Shown here one piece after another: positions 53,663 through 64,000 of a DNA stretch of 64,000 nucleotides. Below the pieces are notes generated by a model, which was given only the letters and a program-made list of their open reading frames with translations, ran no database searches and was not told where the DNA came from. Made by a program: the position numbers and the translations under genes. The stretch lies in NCBI GenBank assembly GCA_026119855.1, contig JAOWBW010000768.1, positions 213,540 to 277,539 of the forward strand. The letters are read 5' to 3'. The stretch's first letter is position 1. The number at the start of each line of letters is the position of its first letter. This stretch comes from Campanula takesimana. Taxonomy: Eukaryota > Streptophyta > Magnoliopsida > Asterales > Campanulaceae.

Positions 53663-55094
53663 GTCGTTGGGCGGCCGGAAGGTTTCCACGAGTAAGTCAG
53701 TTTGGGGGACCGAAGGCAGATCTCCGTGGACCGGACACGTAGCTTACCGAATCAGTTGCGACACGGATGGGAATGCATGCTACGAAAGAGAGGGCCGAGT
53801 CTGATACATCAACCGTCTACTCAATATCCTTGTACGAGTCCACAATCACTACACGAGATGAACCTTGGTTTGGTGAATTGAAGTTGGCCTTAGGTGTTAT
53901 AGGACTCCCAATTACTGTGCGCGATTGTATACTGAGGTGCTCCCCGCCGGTTGTTGGAACGACGCGAGCCGGGCCGGGTCTCGATTCAGAAAGATTCAGG
54001 GCCCAAAAGTATAAATAGGGAGTGAAAAATTCCCCATCTCATTGGGGGCGGAAAATGAATCGACATCTCGATTTTCTATTTGAGTTGGGAAAGAACGCCA
54101 AAGTCCATCCGAACCGTCCAATGAAGAATAAGAGGAGAGCAAAGCGCTAATGGCGTGCGAAGCGCATGCGGAACGGGCACGGAGAAAAGGAAGTTTGGAG
54201 GAGAAGCAGCCGAGCTCATTCCCTTCGCTTCTGGGCCCAAAGCAGTGCAGTCTTTCCTGGCCAAATCAAGGATTTGGGCCTTCTTGCTACGCTACTTAAC
54301 TATAGAAAGACTTTTTATTTAGTAATATAAAAATCGAAAGATAGATCCATCCATCTATGCTATCCGATTTAGATTTAGATATCTAAAAAAGAATTTGATT
54401 TCATTCAACCTTTCACTGTGCTTAGCCCCCCCCTCATGAAACGGCTTTGCTACAATGGATGGCAGAGGGTCCGTAGTACTCGAAGCACTGGAGTGATCCA
54501 GTTGCCGGAAGGGGCCTAGAAGTGCCTACTACTACACCACACTACACTTGGCTCTACACATTTACAGAGCTAACCCCTGTCCAGTGCCCGGCAGAGCTAA
54601 GGGGGCTTCAATCCTGACTCTTTATCCTCATCTTCGCCTAGGCTAACGGGGCCTTACTTATTCAGGGGGGACAGTGGAGCCTCGAGAACGACTGTTGAGA
54701 GGAAGATCTTTGGCCCCTCTTCATTCTCTACAGGGTTCCAAACCTTTCTTCAACATAGGTGACAAGGAGCGAGGCCGCGATGGAAGAGATCAAAGACGGG
54801 AATAAGAAGTCATTCCATTACCCTTTTTTAGAGGGGGAGGGAGAAAGTGGACAAAACAGACTCGCATTTCTCATCGAACAAATACAGGAAAAGAATCATA
54901 TTGAAAAGACTCCTAACCCAAGCCCTTCCTTCGTAGAGCCATGTATTGTAAGTGATCCGAACCTGCCCGGAGCGAGCCCCCCCTAGAGGCAAGTTCAGTT
55001 GGTGAGCCGTATGATGGGCAACTATCTCCTGCGGGTTCGGAGAGGACTCAGCTGTTAGTTAGTACCCCTTGGTTTCGGGGTGGACCCTTTCACT
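53663..55094 (+). other. nad2: nad2 intron 4 (cis group II)
   Basis: About 1.43 kb. Domain V-like GAGCCGTATGATGGGCAACT near 55003-55045, shortly before exon 5. It includes an 83-codon open frame (53767-54018, ESTITTRDEPWFGELK) that looks like intron sequence conserved in mitochondria and not a maturase. AT-rich part at 54300-54400. Confidence 0.75.
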
Positions 55095-55286
55095 CTATTT
55101 TATTATATACGCTTAGTGAAAAGAATGTTTTTTGATACACCTAGGACATGGATTCTATATGAACCAATGGATCGTAACAAGTCGTTACTACTAGCAATGA
55201 CTTCTTCTCTCATTACTTCATTCTTTCCATATCCCTCTCCTTTGTTCTCAGTTACTCATCAAATGGCACTCAGTTCATATCTTTAA
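55095..55286 (+). pseudogene. nad2: nad2 exon 5
   Basis: Encodes FYYIRLVKRMFFDTPRTWI ... MDRNKSLLLAM ... YPSPLFSVTHQMALSSYL and a TAA stop, the C terminus of NAD2. Ser/Pro codons stand where Phe/Leu are expected after editing (TSSLITSFFP, ALSSYL). Start approximate: the intron border falls a few bases before the FYYIR codons. Confidence 0.88.
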
Positions 55287-55583
55287 TTGTTGTTCGATCA
55301 TTGACAAGGTTCAAAGAAAGGGCTGGACATTGTAGGGCGGTCCTGTGTCCTTTCACGGGGCTCCTTCCAATTTTGGATTCCCTTGGGGGAGGCCCTATCC
55401 GTACCAACCTACGCATCCGGATGTAACGGAAAATGGAACTCGCGCCAGTCTTCCGGGTTATTGGCGCGATCCGACCCTATGAAATCGTTATGTAGGTTCG
55501 CGTGGTCAAAGGATCTGACAAGAAAGATAGAAACAGGGGAGTTGGCTGATAAAGAGGAAGAGTAAGGATTGCGTATGCGTAAT

Positions 55584-56737
55584 TGTTAGTACCCGACCTG
55601 AAAATGAGTTTATTAGGACTTTCCCAAAAATACAAGGACTTTATAGGAATTAGAAACCTTGCAAAGACTTGTCCCGGATTCCCGAAATATCTCATTTATG
55701 ACAAAATCAATCAAAATAGGTAATAAATGGTTTCCTTAAAACCATGCAGAAACCCTAGCTTAAGAATCAAGTCAGCCTGCAACCTTGGCCACGCGGCCAA
55801 CCTTGCTCCGCGTTGATCTTGGCCACGCGGCCACTCTTGTCACCGGCTTCAAACATGGCCAGGCGGCCAACCTTGCGCTGGATGATCCTGACCATCAGAT
55901 CTTCCCATCAGTTTACTATATAAACCAATTCCATTCCATTGGTTTAGGGGATCCGATTTGGAGAGTTCTAAGTACGAATTTGAGAGTTCTTAAACACTAT
56001 TTTGCTCTCTAATTAGCGTTCAAACACTCAAGGGAGATCAAAGGTTTATTTCTTGCCAACATAGGTAAGTTTTCTAACTTTTCCTTCGTGTTCTTGCATT
56101 ATTTTTAATGTAGATCTTTTAATATTCATGTTCTTGCATGTTTATTCATAGTTTCTTCATATGCTTTGCATGCTCATTCATATGTTCATAATATGTTCTT
56201 CGCATGTTCTTCGTGTTCATAGATTAAAACTTTATTTACGATATATTTAGGGTTGCGATCTTCATAATTACATGTTATTTCATAGCCGATGATGATCGAG
56301 GGTTCATCAACCCGAGGATGATCTAGGAACTACTTCTAAACCCTAATCTTTAGGTAATTCCCCCCTCATTATGCATGATCCCGATCATTCTGCCTATTCT
56401 AAATTATTCTCGAACTACGCTGACCTGAGCTTCTCACATTGAGAGGAACGTAGGCAATCTTCGGATCCGGTCTCAAACACTAACACACTACTAACACATT
56501 CATCATGATAGAAAGACCGATCAATTCGGGCAATAGGAGTGATAACGTCCAATATTCTTCTCTTGTTGTAATTTGACCCCCGAACCCACTAAAAATGCTT
56601 TTTTCAATGTTTTGGCTTTAATTAAAACGGCGTGGCGACTCTCATAATTTTAATGTCGTTATGAATATTCCCTTTGTAAATAAAAATAATCACAAGATAC
56701 TTCCCATGCGTCGCTTCATCGGAAAGGGGTATTCACA
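55584..56737 (+). repeat. 5' LTR of A2
   Basis: TGTTAGTACCCGACC ... GGGGTATTCACA, 1154 bp. Palindromes TGGCCACGCGGCCA at 55786-55799 and 55820-55833 and TGGCCAGGCGGCCA at 55856-55869; TATA box TATATAAA at 55917-55924. Hairpin motif I sits in its 3' half. Confidence 0.9.
56412..56456 (+). other. Conserved hairpin motif I, copy 7 (in A2 LTR)
   Basis: Apparently identical to copy 2: outer stem CTACG/CGTAG, loop with GACCTGA, inner stem CTTCTCA/TGAGAGG. Confidence 0.65.
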
Positions 56738-56738
56738 G

Positions 56739-56757
56739 TGGCGACTCTGCTGGGGAC
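56739..56757 (+). other. Primer binding site of A2
   Basis: TGGCGACTCTGCTGGGGAC one base after the LTR, the same sequence as in A1. Confidence 0.78.
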
Positions 56758-56804
56758 TGCTTTGAAACTTTTTCAAACTTAGTGGGTCTAACTTTCGTTC
56801 ACAT

Positions 56805-57110
56805 CATGATGTTTGCCATGTTCTCACATGCACCTTACACTTTGCCATGTTCTCAGATGCATCACACACTTTGCCCTGTTTACACATACACACACTTCCC
56901 ATGTTTACACATGCACCTCATACACTCGCCATGTTTATACATGCACCTCACATACTTGCCATGTTTACACATGCACCCGTGCACCCCGCAATGTTAATAC
57001 TTGTACTTTGTTGATACTTGTACTTTGTATATACCTTGCATCCTCGTACCTTTGTTATTTTCGCCTTAGTATTAGGATCAAACGAAACTCTGCTATGCTC
57101 CCTTGTACAT

Positions 57111-57151
<41 letters not shown>
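56805..57151. repeat. CATGTTYACACATGCAC minisatellite and (CT)n of A2
   Basis: About seven diverged units of a 24-30-bp CATGTT(C/T)ACACATGCACC repeat (56805-56990), then TTGTACTTTG direct repeats and an uninterrupted CT run at 57114-57151. Same order as in A1 but with fewer units. Confidence 0.88.
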
Positions 57152-57153
<2 letters not shown>

Positions 57154-57999
57154 GCATTGCATTGCATCATCGTAACATCAAAAACTTCTCTCTTTCTCCT
57201 TAAAAAGAATTAGTTTCTTGCCACAACACTACCACTAGTCCGTGTCAGCACTGCACAGGTCCCATTACCCGGAGTATTAGATGTGCAGGAATTTGTGTGC
57301 TACTGCCACACTCTTTTCGAGTCACTCATCTATTCCACTCACCGTATACGGTGGGAACCTTTTACCTAACCCGTGTCAACCCACACTAGTATAGGTATCA
57401 CACCTAGGTTTTGACCGGTTGGTTTGGCTAGCTTTTTCTTAATAGTCAATTAACGTGCTGTCTATGTCGAGTCATCCCCAAGTCAATGATGAATCGAGAT
57501 CTTTGAGAGAAAGTGCACAAAAAAGTGATTTCCCTACAAGGGACGTGCCATGGTGAGATGAGTGCTTATTGTCAAGATCTCCGCTCATCATTAACTTGCG
57601 TAGGATGCAACATAGACATCACGTTAAATGCCTTTAATGGAGGGTTAGTCGTAGGATCCGATGGTTGGTGGAAGCCGCTTGCCCTATAGGACCCTCGCCC
57701 AAATTGTCCGTTTGGGGGTGTGCAATACAGTGAAAACGAGGGGTCTATAGACGTAGTGATGGCCTCCACTGATTGTAGTCTTCTAACTAGTTGCGAAAAA
57801 GGGGTACCCCTTCCAACCAATTAGGATGTAAATAATGTATGTTTTTGTATATTAAAATATACTTTGCATGACCCTTCCCCCTCTCCTAAAAGCTTCATTG
57901 CCCTTCAACCTTTCAGCAAAGCAAGTTTGGATCCGTTCGGGTGGTCGACTACAACGTGAAGCTTCTACTCCGTCCACGTTCTCAGTCTCGTCATCAGCA
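57152..57999 (+). other. Leader of A2
   Basis: Untranslated between the CT run and gag. Shares TCCGTGTCAGCACTGCAC with the A1 leader (2550-2580, other strand) and GTGCAATACAGTGAAAA with C2. The TTGACC array of A1 is absent. A frame open from 57868 extends gag upstream; I prefer the ATG at 58000. Confidence 0.55.
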
Positions 58000-59892
58000 A
58001 TGTCAACTCCCGCTTCAGCTTCAGCCTCTGCTCCTCCTGCTAGTGCCGCCGAGCTCAACACTGAGGCTACTCTCAATGGCATTCCCCCAAGCCTCCAGAA
58101 CTTCCTCGCCGGTCTCGAAGCCAAGATCAAGAATCTCGAGGAAAGCAACAAGATGTTGGAAGACCAGAACTAACAGTTGAAGGGTCACATTCAACAAAAG
58201 GGGACTAAACTGATGCCCGATGGGGAGAATTTCATTTATGTCGAGGATGAAGAGGTCAATACCAACTGTCCCCCCAACACCAATGCTACTGCCTTCCCAT
58301 TCCCAAGCTACCGTAATGTTCCACCTCCTTCTCTCTACACCCAACAAGGTTTCACTACCATGAGCAAGAACAAGGCTGTCTATGAACCTTCCCCTGAACT
58401 GCTTGGTGGCTACCTCTCCGCTAGCAAACTACCCGCACCCTCGTTGCCTCTGAGTATGGGGATGGCCGCCGCTACTGCTTCCACTACTCCTCCCGTCATT
58501 CTGTCAGAAACTATCCCCGACATCTCCAATCACCCTGTGGTTATGGCCATGCAAGAGCAAATGCAAAAGTTGATCGAGACCGTGGATAAGCAAGTGCACC
58601 GACTACCAAGACAATCAACCCTAGCCAAGTGGGGGCTCTCCCCAAGGATTTCAAGATGCCTAAGGTGGCAATGTTTCATGGTGACTCATTTCCTAAGACT
58701 CATTTGGATAGTTATGTGTTGGCCATGAGGGCTCGTGACTGCACCAACGAACAAATGGCTCGCGTATTTCATAGCACTTTGGATGGTATAGCTCTGCGTT
58801 GGTTCTTGGGGCTAGAACCAAGCGAGAGGTAAACGTGGGATCAAATCAGTGCCATTTTCTGTGAGAAGTATCAAGCTAACTTGGATTGGCATGTGAATCG
58901 AACCGACCTTGAGAACACTATGCAAAAGCCCGGCGAGGCTATTTATGATTTTTACAAGAGGTGGAACCATCGGTTGTGTGAGGTCCAATACCCCCAAAGG
59001 CGAAGGAACAGAAACAGATTTTCTACAAGTGCTTGCTACCGGAGATGAAAGCAGCTATAGGTAATGGTTACTTCCCTGATTTGCGGGAAATGGTTGACGC
59101 CGGAGTAAGATACGAAGCAGGTTCACTGGGATTGTGCCGCCAAAGGAAAGTCCAAAGACCAACAACAACAACTCCTTCCGCTACAAGGCTCCAACTGCGC
59201 CTGCGCCTCCTAGGGGTGGAAAGGAGGCCGTCGGCCAAGTGAATATGGTCCAAAAAGAGGTCCCGCTAGATGTCCAAGCCGTAACAAGGAACGGGGCTCC
59301 GCCGCAAAGAGAGAGGGAACACTTTGACGATTTTGGAATGCCTATGGGAAAAGTCTTTGACGTGTTAGTCAAGAGAGGTCTCATCAAGCCTTTGGAGAAT
59401 TACCAGCCCGCCTACCCAAGAACTGATTTGGACGCCTCCAAGTTCTGCAAGTATCACAAGCACATCGGGCACACAACGGATGGTTGTATTCAATTGAAGC
59501 GTGTAGTACAAGGGTTGATCAATGACAAGAAGATTGAGAAGCCGAAGGGTCCTAATGTGGTGAATAACCCCCTTCCTAACAATGGGGGTGGGGTGAATAT
59601 GGTGCAAACATGCGAGATTAGTATCCTAGAGCTCATGGATGCCTTTGACAAGATAGGGCTCACGATGGTGGATATCTTCATGGCATTGGTGACGTTAGAA
59701 ATGCTCGAACTATTAGAAGGACACCTTCCTCGCCTTGGTTGCGATTTGTCAAAGTTTTGCCACTACCACAAGTGCACCGGTCACACTACTGAAGAATGCT
59801 TTGAACTCAAGAAGGCCGTGCAAGAGCTCATCCACAAGGGAGTTGTCGAAGACCCTAGAGATTTGTATGTAGCTAGAATGTACTCATGGTAG
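58000..59892 (+). pseudogene. gag: gag of A2, broken
   Basis: From MSTPASASAS: an Ala/Pro/Ser-rich start, a helical segment (LEAKIKNLEESNKMLEDQN), a Pro-rich middle, capsid (FKMPKVAMFHGDSFPKTHL, RVFHSTLDGIALRWF, NTMQKPGEAIYDFYKRW, LLPEMKAAIGNG), then two Cys/His clusters, CKYHKHIGHTTDGC and CHYHKCTGHTTEEC, about 100 residues apart. Stops at 58171 and about 58830 and frameshifts near 58620, 58985 and 59130 break it. The doubled Cys/His cluster is unlike the single one in A1, B and B'. Confidence 0.85.
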
Positions 59893-60963
59893 AACTTAGT
59901 GAGATCACTGATCCGGCAAGCCTGTTGTGGCGGACTGTGATGATGAGATGGGTTGTATTTCAATGACTAATAATAAAGAATCTTCTTGCTACTTGTTGTC
60001 TTTAGAAGAACTAGTGAGTGAAGTCGAATATCTAGAAGAAGAGAGTCCCAAACCCTCTCAACCTCTTTCTTGGGCCGAAATCTTCGAGGAGGCCGAAAGA
60101 ACCGAACGAATTTTCGCCCCCTTGTCATGACTCGCCATGTGTCTTTGGAGGAGCTACGTGCAGAAGTTGTTGTCTCCTTACAAGATCCGTCAAGTGTACC
60201 AATCCGACCCGAAGGGTGCAAAGAAAGTCTTTGGGAAGGAACCCGAGCAAGCCGACCTAGACAAAGAAGACCATATCCTCACTCAACTCAAACAAACCCA
60301 AGCCATATTTCACTATGGTCCCTACTCACCTCCTCCCTAGCCCATCGCCTCATGCTCGAGCAAAACCTCGCCGCCACCATGGTACCATCCACTATTACCC
60401 CGGAGGACGTCACCCACATGATTGGTAATATCCACTACGGAAACATTATCACTTTCTCGGAGCTAGACAAGCCAGCGTTCGGAGTTGATCATAATGAGCC
60501 TTTATACATCACTGTCGAGGTAAATGGCAAGAAAATCCCCCACGTATTCATTGATAATGGTTCTGCAATTAATATCCTGCCTTCAAGGATGATGGATGTG
60601 GTTGGCATTCATGGTGTTGATTTACGCCCCTCCAAGCAAACCATCAAAGCTTATGACTCTACATGCCGCGCCGTGATAGGTGAAGTCACCTTGCCCATTA
60701 CCATCGGAACAAAGATCCTGCCAACCGATTTCCACGTCATCGACATCCCCGCAACCTTCTCACTCCTCCTCGGCCAGCCATGGTTACATCAGTCGGGCGC
60801 TGTCCCATCTTCCCTACACCAGTGTGTGAAGTTTCAATCTGGTAATGAAGTGACCATCATCTACAGTGATCTCGTAACTGCCCAAGGGACGACACCAAGG
60901 GCGTTCCTGTCTTATAGATTCAGCATGGGGAAGAGAGCCGACTCTTCAATGGCTTCGAAATAG
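59893..60963 (+). pseudogene. pol: Protease region of A2
   Basis: After a degenerate spacer (EELVSEVEYLEEESPKPSQ, then ISLWSLLTSSLAHRLML) comes a retropepsin-like segment: VFIDNGSAINILPSRM carries the catalytic Asp in the D-N-G-S form usual for Tat elements, followed by FHVIDIPATFSLLLGQPWLH. The spacer changes frame at least twice; the protease itself is open. Confidence 0.75.
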
Positions 60964-62204
60964 TCGCTCAAGCACAGATCTGTACCATCGACCTCACCAA
61001 AACAACGGACAAAGTGGCACCTGTTGTCAGATACTGCGTAACATGGGTTATACCGGGGCTGGAGCTAGGTAAGAACTTGCAAGGCCCCACAGAATTGGTT
61101 GAAGAGGTTGATCATTGAGGGTTGTTCGGTCTAGGGTACACCCTTACTCTTGAAGACAAGATGGAGCAACAAAGGATAGAATTGCTTAAAAAGATGAAGC
61201 TTCCCTACAAAAAGCCTGAAATGCGGCCATATCGCCTGTCCCTGAATAGCTACTTTGTCAGGGAATGCGAGGAGTTTCGTCGTGTTTGAGTTCGCCGCCG
61301 AACCATGGATTGACCACACCGGGAAGATGCAGAAAGGTTTCGAGATTTTCAGAGATGTGGAATTCGATCGGTCCAACATGAAGCTGACTTACATGGAATA
61401 TGACAAAGCCACGGGCAGAGTTAGAACCATTAGGCATGAGTACTCCGCCAAGGTTGCAGATGACTTGGCAGATCAACTTGAAGCCGCAACCCTTGACAAG
61501 CCAGCAATAGAAGCCGCAGAAACTCCAAGTTTGACTGAGACGTGGGACGGCCAATATCTGCTTCAACATCTGGGTAATCTGGGGCTGCACGAAGACATGG
61601 TTGCCGTCATCAGGGACGATTCTGAAGATAAGGTGGACCCAAGGACATTGGTGGTACCCAGGGGACAAGCTCAAGAATTGGTGCATCATTGGGGGACCTA
61701 TAGCTACTCCGGAATTTATGATGGGAACACTGGGCTTACTCCTTCTCCCGTCGCCACCCCTGCAGCATCCCTGCCACTCATCCAAATCCCCATCCCCAGA
61801 GTCTAGTGTTTTACATTTTGAATTTGAGTCTTCCTCTAAGTCTGACGACCTTACGTCTGAAGACTATTGATCTTGTTGCAAACGCTATGTTCCCTTTTGC
61901 CATGAATGAAACCCTCGACCTTTCCGAGTATCCCTCCATAGTCACTCTTTTAACTGATAAATTGGCTAATAATCAAACTAATGATATACACCTAGTTAAT
62001 AATGATTCATTAGAAGAGGCAGACACAGACCAATTGAATGACGAATACATTAAAGAAATTTCAGAACAGGTTATTAATCAAAAAGAGTCTCAAGCCCAAG
62101 CTGCCGATGAGGTGTTAACATGCGTGAATTTGGGAACCGAAGCCGAGCCTAAGGAAACGCAGATTGGAAGCTTCTTCAGCGGGCAGCCGAAAGGGAAGCA
62201 CTGA
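60964..62204 (+). pseudogene. pol: Spacer between protease and RT of A2
   Basis: Degenerate coding sequence with LGYTLTLEDKMEQQRIELL (about 61135), an acidic stretch (61880-62120) and several frame changes. Tat-lineage pol has a long poorly conserved linker here; I recognise no domain. Confidence 0.5.
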
Positions 62205-64000
62205 TTGAGCTACTCAAAGAATATGTGGATGTGTTTGCATGGTCTTATAAGGACATGCCAGGGCTCGACAACTCGATCGTAGAGCACAGAATCCCGACAG
62301 CACCAGACGCTAAGCCAGTCAAGCAGAAGCTGCGCCGCATTAAGCCGGAATGGTCTTTGCAAGTGAAGGAAGAGATTGAGAAGCTACTCCGTGTGGGTTT
62401 CATCAGGGTGATCGAGTATCCAACTTGGTTATCAAATCTGGTGACTGTCAAGAAATCCAACGGTAAAGTCAGAGTATGTGTGGATTTTCGGGGATCTCAA
62501 CAAAGCTACGCCAAAGGATGACTTCCCCTTGCCAAATATCGACATGTTGGTGGATGCGACCGCCCACTATGAGGTCAAGTCGTTTATGGATGGGTTTGCA
62601 GGATATAACCAAATCAAGATGGCCGAGGAGGACCAAGAAAAAACAGCTTTCACCACCCCATGGGGGACTTTTTGCTATACTGTCATGCCATTTGGGCTAA
62701 GGAACGCTGGGCTACCTACCAACGGGCAGTTACGACTTTATTCCACGGTATGATCCACAAGGAGATTGAGGTGTACGTGGATGACATGATTATACATTCA
62801 AAGGGTCTGGGGTCCAACACTTGATAGATCTTAGAAAATTCTTCAAGGTTGAGAGAGCACGCCATGCGTTTGAACCCGGCGAAATGCACCTTTGGAGTTC
62901 GTAGAGGGAAAGTATTAGGTTACATGGTCACCGAGAATGGGATCGAAGCCGACCCAAGGAAGATTCAAGCATCCTGGAGATGAAGCCACCGTACCGAGAC
63001 GGAGATAAAAGGATTCATGGGACGCCTGCAATACATCATTCGTTTATCAATCAGCTGACCACAATCTGCGAACCAATTTTTAAGTTAATGAAGAAAACAG
63101 CCAGTGTGGAGTGGGATCATGACTGCCAGATAGCCTTCGAAAGGATCAAACAATATTTGGTGAATACCCTAATCTGCGCCCGCCGCATAAGAGAGAAACC
63201 GTTGCTCCTATACTTAACTGTGACAGATACCGCCGTCGTCGGAGCCATGTTAGCGCAAGAAGCCAAAGATTCCGGATTGAGAATGCAGTGTACTTCGTCA
63301 GTCAAAAGTTACAAGGTAGCGAGCTCAATTACTCCGCGCTCGAGAGACCTGCGTAGGCTAGTATGGGTGGTGACGAAGCTCAAGCACTACATGGTATCCA
63401 TCCGATCTTACTAGTCTCGAAAATGGATCCTATCAAGTACCTATTCGATAAACCATCCCATTCTATGAGACTCGCTAAATGGTCAGTATTCTTGGGAGAG
63501 TTCGACATTACTTATGTACCGAGGAAGGCAATCAAGGGGAGGGCAATGGCCGATCAGCTCTCAGACACTCCGAGCACTGAGACAGAGGACCCGACCCCAA
63601 GTTCCGGATGATGACATTTCGCAATTGAGGTCGCAGAAAGGTGGCAATTATTCTTTGACGGAGCTGAAAACAAACGAGGGAATGGAGTCGGACTCCTACT
63701 TATTGATCCCAAAGATGAGCACACTCCCATAGCCATCAAGCTAAACTTTTCAGCAACCAACAACGCCGCCGAGTATGAAGCGTGTATAGCCGGATTGGAG
63801 GCTGCCCTAGAAGGCAACGTGAAAGAGTTAGAAGTGTATGGAGACTCTGCTTTGATTATTAACCAAACGGCGAAGAAATGGAAAACTATTGATCCTTGCC
63901 TGCAGCGGTTACCAAGGTTACATGGATGAGTGATAGCACAGTTCAAAGAGGTTACCTTCCACTTCCTGCCGCGAGACAGAAATAGGTTCGCGGATGCCTA
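62205..64000 (+). pseudogene. pol: RT, RNase H and archaeal-type RNase H of A2, multiply frameshifted
   Basis: RT: DVFAWSYKDMPGLD, VKQKLRRIKPEW, then after a one-base gain near 62490 DDFPLPNIDMLVD and WGTFCYTVMPFGL; VEVYVDDMIIHSKG-type motif near 62770; PAKCTFGV near 62880. RNase H: LYLTVTDTAVVGAML (63210) and DITYVPRKAIKGRA (63500). Archaeal-type RNase H: WQLFFDGAENKRG, NNAAEYEACIAG, YGDSALI (63640-63850) and FHFLPRDRN. At least six frame changes and stops between 62500 and 63930. The order RT, RNase H, second RNase H is diagnostic for Tat elements. Confidence 0.85.

Larger units (their letters stand above)
49402..55583 (+). other. Mitochondrial DNA insertion (NUMT) with trnY and nad2 exons 3-5
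   Basis: From 50534 the order trnN end, trnY, nad2 exon 3, intron, exon 4, intron, exon 5 is the standard arrangement of angiosperm mitochondrial DNA. The left part (49402-50533) has mitochondrial-style repeats but no recognisable gene. Left limit set where LTR E loses coherence; right limit is the A2 insertion. A frameshift in nad2 and retroelements on both sides point to a nuclear copy. 50558-51186 and 55287-55583 show no gene. Confidence 0.85.
55584..64000 (+). mobile_element. A2: Tat/Ogre-type Ty3/gypsy element, 5' LTR to archaeal-type RNase H
   Basis: LTR, PBS, minisatellite, CT microsatellite, leader, gag, protease, RT, RNase H and archaeal-type RNase H in order; it leaves the window before integrase. 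It inserted in mitochondrial DNA (candidate target duplication GTAAT, 55579-55583, untestable here). LTR and leader match A1, but its gag is full-length and diverged while A1 has a mini-gag, so A1 and A2 share cis sequences with different coding content. Confidence 0.88.

Noticed and set aside
53767..54018. 83-codon frame in nad2 intron 4
   Set aside because: No maturase or LAGLIDADG features; looks like conserved intron sequence.
49402..55583. The window being a mitochondrial genome contig
   Set aside because: More than 55 kb of nested nuclear-type LTR elements with target duplications surround the block, and nad2 is frameshifted.

Overview
The window reads as nuclear DNA of a flowering plant (order not determinable) from a deeply nested, gene-poor retrotransposon block. 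I see no intact host protein gene. Nearly every base belongs to a Ty3/gypsy or Ty1/copia LTR retrotransposon, except a block of about 6 kb of plant mitochondrial DNA (49402-55583) carrying trnY and nad2 exons 3-5 with their group II introns.

Layout, with working element names. A1 (1-4293, minus) is the 5' end of a Tat/Ogre-type gypsy element; it cuts into C1. C1 (plus, 4294-21933, 5' part lost to the left) holds the archaeal-type RNase H and integrase end of pol, then two ANTISENSE extra genes (a DUF7745-like ORF at 6525-8023 and an intron-containing plant-mobile-domain gene at 8386-10527), tandem repeats and a 3' LTR. B (10920-20114, plus, target duplication ACCGC) sits in C1; it has two LTRs and a short gag but no pol. 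A solo LTR of family D (12449-14457, target duplication CAGGT) sits in B. C1 itself lies in B' (21934-25556, minus, Tat-type, decayed gag), and B' lies in an old copia fragment (25557-26393).

C2 (26394-48519, plus), a second copy of family C, also lies in that copia fragment. It is split by Copia-2 (28183-44973, minus, target duplication GTTTT, nearly intact polyprotein), and one LTR of Copia-2 is split by D (28750-37083, plus, a full-length Tekay/Del-type chromovirus whose gag-pol is one frame with four stop codons). The C2 integrase is cut by a fragment of another LTR (E, 48520-49401), which runs into the mitochondrial block. That block is cut by A2 (55584-64000, plus), a heavily frameshifted Tat-type element related to A1.

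Three things stand out beyond the element catalogue. (1) Seven copies of a 41-68-nt hairpin with a fixed outer stem, a conserved internal loop and a covarying inner stem occur across different Tat families; a second covarying hairpin follows pol. (2) Six LTR families, gypsy and copia alike, each carry their own paired or tripled short CpG-rich motif, in most cases palindromic, upstream of the TATA box and often again in the leader. (3) Two short gag ORFs lacking the capsid core are uninterrupted while their full-length relatives are riddled with stops, suggesting non-autonomous elements kept mobile in trans.

Limits: everything was read by eye. Boundaries supported by TG...CA ends plus target duplications should be exact to a base or two; others are approximate. 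Family names rest on recognised protein motifs, not on searches.
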